Assembly (NCBI GenBank): GCA_964057225.1
Contig: OZ059900.1
Span: 258,501 to 322,500, forward strand
DNA length: 64,000 nt
Origin: Auanema rhodensis
Lineage: Eukaryota; Nematoda; Chromadorea; Rhabditida; Rhabditidae
Reading direction: 5' to 3'
Each line of letters begins with the position of its first letter. The stretch's first letter is position 1. Shown here one piece after another: positions 54,746-64,000 of this stretch. Under the pieces are notes generated by a model. That model saw only the letters and a list, made by a program, of their open reading frames with translations, did not search any database and was not told the origin of the DNA. The translations under genes and the position numbers were made by a program.

Positions 54746-57700
54746 AATCAAACACACAATACACAAAATCAGTCTATTTTTATGAGCTTGCACTGATATA
54801 TATTCATTTTGATCAAAAAAGGTCGAAAATAGAAAGAATTTTTGAAATTTCCGAGTTTTGAGTCCAATTTGGCTGAATCGCTCATATATATGATCAAAAG
54901 CATAGTTTTATTGTCTATAACAACAAAAGTCATCAATTAAACGCTAGTGATGTTTTAATACTGAATTTCGCTCAAATAGCATTACTACACTAAGTATGGT
55001 CGTTTTTATACCTTTAACACCATATACTCACCGATTTTTGGTACAAAATCTGTAATACTCGTAAATTTTGATCATATTCGTTAAGTTTTGAAAATCAAAC
55101 ACACAATAAACAAAATCAGTCTATTTTTATGAGTTTGCACTGATATATATTCATTTTGATCAAAAAAGGTCGAAAATAGAAAGAATTTTTGAATTTTCCG
55201 AGTTTTGAGTCCAATTGGGCTAAATCGCTCATATATATGATCAAAAGCATAGTTTTATTGTCTATGATAACAAAAGTCTTCAAATATACACTAATAATGT
55301 GTAAATCACTGAATTTCACTCAAATAGCTTTACTACACTAAGTATGGTCGTTTTTATGCCTTTAACACCATATACTCACCGATTTTTGGTACAAAATCTG
55401 TAATACTCGTAAATTTTGATCATATTTGTTAAGATTTGAGAATCAAACATACAATACACGAAATCAGTCTATTTTTATGAGTTTGCACTGATATATATTC
55501 ATTTTGATCAAAAAAGGTCGAAAATAGAAAGAATTTTTGAATTTTCCGAGTTTTGAGTCCAATTGGGCTAAATCGCTCATATATATGATCAAAAGCATAG
55601 TTTTATTGTCTATGACAACAAAAGTCATTAATTAAACACTAATGATGTTTAAATCACTAAATTTCGCTCAAATAGCATTACTACACTAAGTATGGTCGTT
55701 TTTATGCCTTTAACACCATATACTCACCGATTTTTGGTACAAAATCTGTAATACTCGTAAATTTTGATCATATTCGTTAAGATTTGAGAATCAAACACAC
55801 AATACACAAAATCAGTCTATTTTTATGAGCTTGCACTGATATATATTCATTTTGATCAAAAAAGGTCGAAAATAGAAAGAATTTTTGAAATTTCCGAGTT
55901 TTGAGTCCAATTTGGCTGAATCGCTCATATATATGATCAAAAGCATAGTTTTATTGTCTATAACAACAAAAGTCATCAATTAAACGCTAGTGATGTTTTA
56001 ATACTGAATTTCGCTCAAATAGCATTACTACACTAAGTATGGTCGTTTTTATACCTTTAACACCATATACTCACCGATTTTTGGTACAAAATCTGTAATA
56101 CTCGTAAATTTTGATCATATTCGTTAAGTTTTGAAAATCAAACACACAATAAACAAAATCAGTCTATTTTTATGAGTTTGCACTGATATATATTCATTTT
56201 GATCAAAAAAGGTCGAAAATAGAAAGAATTTTTGAATTTTCCGAGTTTTGAGTCCAATTGGGCTAAATCGCTCATATATATGATCAAAAGCATAGTTTTA
56301 TTGTCTATGATAACAAAAGTCTTCAAATATACACTAATAATGTGTAAATCACTGAATTTCACTCAAATAGCTTTACTACACTAAGTATGGTCGTTTTTAT
56401 GCCTTTAACACCATATACTCACCGATTTTTGGTACAAAATCTGTAATACTCGTAAATTTTGATCATATTTGTTAAGATTTGAGAATCAAACATACAATAC
56501 ACGAAATCAGTCTATTTTTATGAGCTTGCACTGATATATATTCATTTTGATCAAAAAAGGTCGAAAATAGAAAGAATTTTTGAAATTTCCGAGTTTTGAG
56601 TCTAATTTGGCTAAATCGCTCATATATATGATCAGAAGCATAGTTTTATTGTCTATGACAACAAAAGTCATCAATTAAACGCTAGTGATGTTTAAATACT
56701 GATTTTCGCTCAAATAGCATTACTACACTAAGTATGGTCGTTTTTATGCCTTTAACACCAGATACTCACCGATTTTTGGTACAAAATCTGTAATACTCGT
56801 AAATTTTGATCATATTCGTTAAGATTTGAAAATCAAACACACAATAAACAAAATCAGTCTATTTTTATGAGTTTGCACTGATATATATTCATTTTGATCA
56901 AAAAAGGTCGAAAATAGAAAGAATTTTTGAATTTTCCGAGTTTTGAGTCCAATTGGGCTAAATCGCTCATATATATGATCAAAAGCATAGTTTTATTGTC
57001 TATAACAACAAAAGTCATCAATTAAACGCTAGTGATGTTTTAATACTGAATTTCGCTCAAATAGCATTACTACACTAAGTATGGTCGTTTTTATACCTTT
57101 AACACCATATACTCACCGATTTTTGGTACAAAATCTGTAATACTCGTAAATTTTGATCATATTCGTTAAGTTTTGAAAATCAAACACACAATAAACAAAA
57201 TCAGTCTATTTTTATGAGTTTGCACTGATATATATTCATTTTGATCAAAAAAGGTCGAAAATAGAAAGAATTTTTGAATTTTCCGAGTTTTGAGTCCAAT
57301 TGGGCTAAATCGCTCATATATATGATCAAAAGCATAGTTTTATTGTCTATGATAACAAAAGTCTTCAAATATACACTAATAATGTGTAAATCACTGAATT
57401 TCACTCAAATAGCTTTACTACACTAAGTATGGTCGTTTTTATGCCTTTAACACCATATACTCACCGATTTTTGGTACAAAATCTGTAATACTCGTAAATT
57501 TTGATCATATTCGTTAAGATTTGAGAATCAAACACACAATACACAAAATCAGTCTATTTTTATGAGCTTGCACTGATATATATTCATTTTGATCAAAAAA
57601 GGTCGAAAATAGAAAGAATTTTTGAAATTTCCGAGTTTTGAGTCCAATTTGGCTAAATCGCTCATATATATGATCAAAAGCATAGTTTCATTGTCTATAA

Positions 57701-58566
57701 CAACAAAAGTCATCAATTAAACGCTAGTGATGTTTTAATACTGAATTTCGCTCAAATAGCATTACTACACTAAGTATGGTCGTTTTTATGCCTTTAACAC
57801 CATATACTCACCGATTTTTGGTACAAAATCTGTAATACTTGTAAATTTTGATCATATTTGTTAAGATTTGAGAATCAAACACACAATACACAAAATCAGT
57901 CTATTTTAATGAGTTTGCACTGATATATATTCATTTTGATCAAAAAAGGTCGAAAATAGAAAGAATTTTTGAAATTTCCGAGTTTTGAGTCTAATTTGGC
58001 TAAATCGCTCATATATATGATCAGAAGCATAGTTTTGTTGTCTATGACAACAAAAGTCATCAATTAAACGCTAGTGATGTTTAAATACTGATTTTCGCTC
58101 AAATAGCATTACTACACTAAGTATGGTCGTTTTTATGCCTTTAACACCATATACTCACCGATTTTTGGTACAAAATCTGTAATACTCGTAAATTTTGATC
58201 ATATTCGTTAAGATTTGAGAATCAAACACACAATACACAAAATCAGTCTATTTTTATGAGCTTGCACTGATATATATTCATTTTGATCAAAAAAGGTCGA
58301 AAATAGAAAGAATTTTTGAAATTTCCGAGTTTTGAGTCCAATTTGGCTAAATCGCTCATATATATGATCAAAAGCATAGTTTTATTGTCTATAACAACAA
58401 AAGTCATCAATTAAACGCTAGTGATGTTTAAATACTGATTTTCGCTCAAATAGCATTACTACACTAAGTATGGTCGTTTTTATGCCTTTAACACCATATA
58501 CTCACCGATTTTTGGTACAAAATCTGTAATACTCGTAAATTTTGATCATATTCGTTAAGATTTGAG
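54746..58566 (-). repeat. Eleven-monomer block, copy 2 of the 5209-bp-offset duplication
   Basis: Minus-strand starts are 55092, 55440, 55788, 56135, 56483, 56830, 57177, 57525, 57872, 58219 and 58566. It matches 49537-53357 by class order and by the attttaatgag marker. At 56829-57177 it lacks the gttttcac variant of its 51663 counterpart, so that variant is specific to the 4169-bp pair. No gene. Confidence 0.93.
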
Positions 58567-59607
58567 AATCAAACACACAATACACAAAATCAGTCTATTT
58601 TTATGAGCTTGCACTGATATATATTCATTTTGATCAAAAAAGGTCGAAAATAGAAAGAATTTTTGAAATTTCCGAGTTTTGAGTCCAATTTGGCTAAATC
58701 GCTCATATATATGATCAAAAGCATAGTTTTATTGTCTATAACAACAAAAGTCATCAATTAAACGCTAGTGATGTTTAAATACTGAATTTCGCTCAAATAG
58801 CATTACTACACTAAGTATGGTCGTTTTTATGCCTTTAACACCATATACTCACCGATTTTTGGTACAAAATCTGTAATACTCGTAAATTTTGATCATATTC
58901 GTTAAGATTTGAGAATCAAACATACAATACACGAAATTAATCAATTTTTATAAGCTTGCACTGATATATATTCATTTTGATCAAAAAAGGTCGAAAATAG
59001 AAAGAATTTTTGAAATTTCCGAGTTTTGAGTCCAATTTGGCTAAATCGCTCATATATATGATCAAAAGCATAGTTTCATTGTCTATAACAACAAAAGTCA
59101 TCAATTAAACGCTAGTGATGTTTTAATACTGAATTTCGCTCAAATAGCATTACTACACTAAGTATGGTCGTTTTTATGCCTTTAACACCATATACTCACC
59201 GATTTTTGGTACAAAATCTGTAATACTCGTAAATTTTGATCATATTTGTTAAGATTTGAGAATCAAACATACAATACACGAAATCAGTCTATTTTTATGA
59301 GCTTGCACTGATATATATTCATTTTGATCAAAAAAGGTCAAAAATAGAAAGAATTTTTGAAATTTCCGAGTTTTGAGTCTAATTTGGCTAAATCGCTCAT
59401 ATATATGATCAGAAGCATAGTTTTGTTGTCTATGACAACAAAAGTCATCAATTAAACGCTAGTGATGTTTAAATACTGATTTTCGCTCAAATAGCATTAC
59501 TACACTAAGTATGGTCGTTTTTATGCCTTTAACACCATATACTCACCGATTTTTGGTACAAAATCTGTAATACTCGTAAATTTTGATCATATTCGTTAAG
59601 ATTTGAG
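56136..59607 (-). repeat. Ten-monomer block, copy 1 of the 4166-bp-offset duplication
   Basis: The class order E C A E A C C B A C (minus starts 56483 to 59607) recurs at 60302-63773. Three private marks recur at exactly 4166 bp: attttaatgag at 57902 and 62068, aattaatcaa from about 58935 and 63101, and ggtcaaaaat around 59340 and 63506. No gene. Confidence 0.94.
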
Positions 59608-60301
59608 AATCAAACACACAATACACAAAATCAGTCTATTTTTATGAGCTTGCACTGATATATATTCATTTTGATCAAAAAAGGTCGAAAATAGAAAGAA
59701 TTTTTGAAATTTCCGAGTTTTGAGTCCAATTTGGCTAAATCGCTCATATATATGATCAAAAGCATAGTTTTATTGTCTATAACAACAAAAGTCATCAATT
59801 AAACGCTAGTGATGTTTAAATACTGAATTTCGCTCAAATAGCATTACTACACTAAGTATGGTCGTTTTTATGCCTTTAACACCATATACTCACCGATTTT
59901 TGGTACAAAATCTGTAATACTCGTAAATTTTGATCATATTCGTTAAGATTTGAAAATCAAACACACAATAAACAAAATCAGTCTATTTTTATGAGTTTGC
60001 ACTGATATATATTCATTTTGATCAAAAAAGGTCGAAAATAGAAAGAATTTTTGAATTTTCCGAGTTTTGAGTCCAATTGGGCTAAATCGCTCATATATAT
60101 GATCAAAAGCATAGTTTTATTGTCTATAACAACAAAAGTCATCAATTAAACGCTAGTGATGTTTTAATACTGAATTTCGCTCAAATAGCATTACTACACT
60201 AAGTATGGTCGTTTTTATACCTTTAACACCATATACTCACCGATTTTTGGTACAAAATCTGTAATACTCGTAAATTTTGATCATATTTGTTAAGATTTGA
60301 G
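59608..60301 (-). repeat. Two inverted monomers between ten-monomer copies
   Basis: Minus-strand starts are 59954 (class B) and 60301 (class A with ttgggct and aaggtata on the minus strand). They complete the twelve-monomer spacing between the flanking blocks. No gene. Confidence 0.9.
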
Positions 60302-63300
60302 AATCAAACATACAATACACGAAATCAGTCTATTTTTATGAGTTTGCACTGATATATATTCATTTTGATCAAAAAAGGTCGAAAATAGAAAGAATTTTTG
60401 AATTTTCCGAGTTTTGAGTCCAATTGGGCTAAATCGCTCATATATATGATCAAAAGCATAGTTTTATTGTCTATGATAACAAAAGTCTTCAAATATACAC
60501 TAATAATGTGTAAATCACTGAATTTCACTCAAATAGCTTTACTACACTAAGTATGGTCGTTTTTATGCCTTTAACACCATATACTCACCGATTTTTGGTA
60601 CAAAATCTGTAATACTCGTAAATTTTGATCATATTTGTTAAGATTTGAGAATCAAACATACAATACACGAAATCAGTCTATTTTTATGAGCTTGCACTGA
60701 TATATATTCATTTTGATCAAAAAAGGTCGAAAATAGAAAGAATTTTTGAAATTTCCGAGTTTTGAGTCTAATTTGGCTAAATCGCTCATATATATGATCA
60801 GAAGCATAGTTTTATTGTCTATGACAACAAAAGTCATCAATTAAACGCTAGTGATGTTTAAATACTGATTTTCGCTCAAATAGCATTACTACACTAAGTA
60901 TGGTCGTTTTTATGCCTTTAACACCAGATACTCACCGATTTTTGGTACAAAATCTGTAATACTCGTAAATTTTGATCATATTCGTTAAGATTTGAAAATC
61001 AAACACACAATAAACAAAATCAGTCTATTTTTATGAGTTTGCACTGATATATATTCATTTTGATCAAAAAAGGTCGAAAATAGAAAGAATTTTTGAATTT
61101 TCCGAGTTTTGAGTCCAATTGGGCTAAATCGCTCATATATATGATCAAAAGCATAGTTTTATTGTCTATAACAACAAAAGTCATCAATTAAACGCTAGTG
61201 ATGTTTTAATACTGAATTTCGCTCAAATAGCATTACTACACTAAGTATGGTCGTTTTTATACCTTTAACACCATATACTCACCGATTTTTGGTACAAAAT
61301 CTGTAATACTCGTAAATTTTGATCATATTCGTTAAGTTTTGAAAATCAAACACACAATAAACAAAATCAGTCTATTTTTATGAGTTTGCACTGATATATA
61401 TTCATTTTGATCAAAAAAGGTCGAAAATAGAAAGAATTTTTGAATTTTCCGAGTTTTGAGTCCAATTGGGCTAAATCGCTCATATATATGATCAAAAGCA
61501 TAGTTTTATTGTCTATGATAACAAAAGTCTTCAAATATACACTAATAATGTGTAAATCACTGAATTTCACTCAAATAGCTTTACTACACTAAGTATGGTC
61601 GTTTTTATGCCTTTAACACCATATACTCACCGATTTTTGGTACAAAATCTGTAATACTCGTAAATTTTGATCATATTCGTTAAGATTTGAGAATCAAACA
61701 CACAATACACAAAATCAGTCTATTTTTATGAGCTTGCACTGATATATATTCATTTTGATCAAAAAAGGTCGAAAATAGAAAGAATTTTTGAAATTTCCGA
61801 GTTTTGAGTCCAATTTGGCTAAATCGCTCATATATATGATCAAAAGCATAGTTTCATTGTCTATAACAACAAAAGTCATCAATTAAACGCTAGTGATGTT
61901 TTAATACTGAATTTCGCTCAAATAGCATTACTACACTAAGTATGGTCGTTTTTATGCCTTTAACACCATATACTCACCGATTTTTGGTACAAAATCTGTA
62001 ATACTTGTAAATTTTGATCATATTTGTTAAGATTTGAGAATCAAACACACAATACACAAAATCAGTCTATTTTAATGAGTTTGCACTGATATATATTCAT
62101 TTTGATCAAAAAAGGTCGAAAATAGAAAGAATTTTTGAAATTTCCGAGTTTTGAGTCTAATTTGGCTAAATCGCTCATATATATGATCAGAAGCATAGTT
62201 TTGTTGTCTATGACAACAAAAGTCATCAATTAAACGCTAGTGATGTTTAAATACTGATTTTCGCTCAAATAGCATTACTACACTAAGTATGGTCGTTTTT
62301 ATGCCTTTAACACCATATACTCACCGATTTTTGGTACAAAATCTGTAATACTCGTAAATTTTGATCATATTCGTTAAGATTTGAGAATCAAACACACAAT
62401 ACACAAAATCAGTCTATTTTTATGAGCTTGCACTGATATATATTCATTTTGATCAAAAAAGGTCGAAAATAGAAAGAATTTTTGAAATTTCCGAGTTTTG
62501 AGTCCAATTTGGCTAAATCGCTCATATATATGATCAAAAGCATAGTTTTATTGTCTATAACAACAAAAGTCATCAATTAAACGCTAGTGATGTTTAAATA
62601 CTGATTTTCGCTCAAATAGCATTACTACACTAAGTATGGTCGTTTTTATGCCTTTAACACCATATACTCACCGATTTTTGGTACAAAATCTGTAATACTC
62701 GTAAATTTTGATCATATTCGTTAAGATTTGAGAATCAAACACACAATACACAAAATCAGTCTATTTTTATGAGCTTGCACTGATATATATTCATTTTGAT
62801 CAAAAAAGGTCGAAAATAGAAAGAATTTTTGAAATTTCCGAGTTTTGAGTCCAATTTGGCTAAATCGCTCATATATATGATCAAAAGCATAGTTTTATTG
62901 TCTATAACAACAAAAGTCATCAATTAAACGCTAGTGATGTTTAAATACTGAATTTCGCTCAAATAGCATTACTACACTAAGTATGGTCGTTTTTATGCCT
63001 TTAACACCATATACTCACCGATTTTTGGTACAAAATCTGTAATACTCGTAAATTTTGATCATATTCGTTAAGATTTGAGAATCAAACATACAATACACGA
63101 AATTAATCAATTTTTATAAGCTTGCACTGATATATATTCATTTTGATCAAAAAAGGTCGAAAATAGAAAGAATTTTTGAAATTTCCGAGTTTTGAGTCCA
63201 ATTTGGCTAAATCGCTCATATATATGATCAAAAGCATAGTTTCATTGTCTATAACAACAAAAGTCATCAATTAAACGCTAGTGATGTTTTAATACTGAAT

Positions 63301-63773
63301 TTCGCTCAAATAGCATTACTACACTAAGTATGGTCGTTTTTATGCCTTTAACACCATATACTCACCGATTTTTGGTACAAAATCTGTAATACTCGTAAAT
63401 TTTGATCATATTTGTTAAGATTTGAGAATCAAACATACAATACACGAAATCAGTCTATTTTTATGAGCTTGCACTGATATATATTCATTTTGATCAAAAA
63501 AGGTCAAAAATAGAAAGAATTTTTGAAATTTCCGAGTTTTGAGTCTAATTTGGCTAAATCGCTCATATATATGATCAGAAGCATAGTTTTGTTGTCTATG
63601 ACAACAAAAGTCATCAATTAAACGCTAGTGATGTTTAAATACTGATTTTCGCTCAAATAGCATTACTACACTAAGTATGGTCGTTTTTATGCCTTTAACA
63701 CCATATACTCACCGATTTTTGGTACAAAATCTGTAATACTCGTAAATTTTGATCATATTCGTTAAGATTTGAG
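60302..63773 (-). repeat. Ten-monomer block, copy 2 of the 4166-bp-offset duplication
   Basis: Minus-strand starts are 60649, 60996, 61343, 61691, 62038, 62385, 62732, 63079, 63426 and 63773. All three private markers of the first copy are present. Together with the earlier blocks it shows that one composite unit has been copied at least three times along this arm with different amounts of filler. No gene. Confidence 0.94.
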
Positions 63774-64000
63774 AATCAAACACACAATACACAAAATCAG
63801 TCTATTTTTATGAGCTTGCACTGATATATATTCATTTTGATCAAAAAAGGTCGAAAATAGAAAGAATTTTTGAAATTTCCGAGTTTTGAGTCCAATTTGG
63901 CTGAATCGCTCATATATATGATCAAAAGCATAGTTTTATTGTCTATGACAACAAAAGTCATTAATTAAACACTAATGATGTTTAAATCACTAAATTTCGC
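63774..64000 (-). repeat. Partial mosaic monomer at the window edge
   Basis: This is the last 227 bp of a monomer on the minus strand. It combines ggctgaatc, elsewhere linked to class A, with the class D segment attaattaaacac and aaatcactaaattt. The rest lies beyond the window. The array clearly continues to the right. Confidence 0.9.

Larger units (their letters stand above)
39607..64000 (-). repeat. Satellite array, inverted arm (same monomer, opposite strand)
   Basis: The sequence is the reverse complement of the forward-arm monomer from 39607 to the window end. It holds a 208-bp partial, 69 complete monomers and a 227-bp partial. Minus-strand monomer starts run from 39814 to 63773. That span of 23959 bp equals 69 times 347 plus 16, matching the 16 complete 348-bp monomers (five class D, eleven class E). 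It uses the same five variant classes as the forward arm but is much richer in class E, which has eleven complete copies here against one on the forward arm. No gene or mobile element interrupts it. Confidence 0.99.

Noticed and set aside
45738-61570. Eleven 67-codon open frames on the minus strand with the same product
   Set aside because: They match the eleven class E monomers one for one. Their identity follows from array homogenisation. The monomer length of 348 bp keeps frame, but stops within the monomer close every reading.
1-64000. CRISPR array
   Set aside because: The repeat unit is 347 bp with no unique spacers between copies and no cas genes; every base belongs to the repeat.
1-64000. 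Tandem gene family, rDNA spacer or long terminal repeat element
   Set aside because: No coding potential, rRNA-like or tRNA-like sequence, target-site duplication, primer-binding site or polypurine tract was seen.
1-64000. CENP-B box
   Set aside because: No site fits TTCGNNNNANNCGGG. The nearest, ttcgctcaaatagc on the minus-strand reading of the monomer, matches the first half only and lacks CGGG.
39607-64000. Long hairpin precursor for small RNAs formed by the two opposite arms
   Set aside because: The arms are complementary over most monomers, so read-through would fold, but nothing in the sequence shows transcription across the junction. Small-RNA or transcript data would be needed.
1-64000. 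Assigning the satellite to a named family or species
   Set aside because: The monomer does not match a family I can recall with confidence, and monomer length and AT richness alone do not separate insects from plants. A search of repeat databases with the consensus would decide.

Overview
The whole 64 kb is one uninterrupted tandem satellite DNA array. It contains no recognisable gene, RNA gene, transposable element or unique sequence. The monomer is 347 bp (348 bp in two variant classes) and about 72% A+T. There are about 183 complete copies plus partial copies at the inversion junction and at the right end. An array this size, made of a mid-length AT-rich monomer with nested higher-order repeats, indicates a eukaryotic chromosome in (peri)centromeric or other constitutive heterochromatin. 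I do not recognise the monomer as a named family and cannot place the taxon. Insects and plants both carry satellites of this kind.

Layout. Bases 1-39606 are head-to-tail monomers in one orientation: 114 complete, plus 42 bp of a 115th. At 39605/39606 the polarity flips, and 39607-64000 is the same satellite on the opposite strand: a 208-bp partial, 69 complete monomers, and a 227-bp partial at the window edge. The junction has no inserted sequence and shares only the dinucleotide CA. On the inverted side it cuts inside a 12-bp palindrome present in nearly every monomer.

I sorted the monomers into five classes by a variable segment at roughly monomer positions 120-170. A has cagtattaaaac, B has attcagtatttaaac, and C has aaaatcagtatttaaac. 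D has ttagtgatttaaac with taattaatgac. E has gtgaaattcagtgattta with atatttgaagac. A, B and C are 347 bp; D and E are 348 bp. Class order and rare shared variants reveal many segmental duplications. On the forward arm these are a 695-bp dimer (1-2085), a 2082-bp six-mer (7639-11802), 1735-bp five-mers (16315-19784 and 36789-39564), a seven-monomer block copied 3469 bp away (26381-28808 and 29850-32277), and several 694-bp dimers. On the inverted arm, blocks of 10-11 monomers recur at offsets of 4169, 5209 and 4166 bp.

There is no gene system here. If the DNA has a function it is structural (centromere or heterochromatin), which sequence alone cannot show. The points most worth checking are the inversion junction, the near-total absence of indels, the rare markers shared across the inversion, and the palindromes in each monomer. 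Class calls, copy comparisons and coordinates were made by eye from the sequence.
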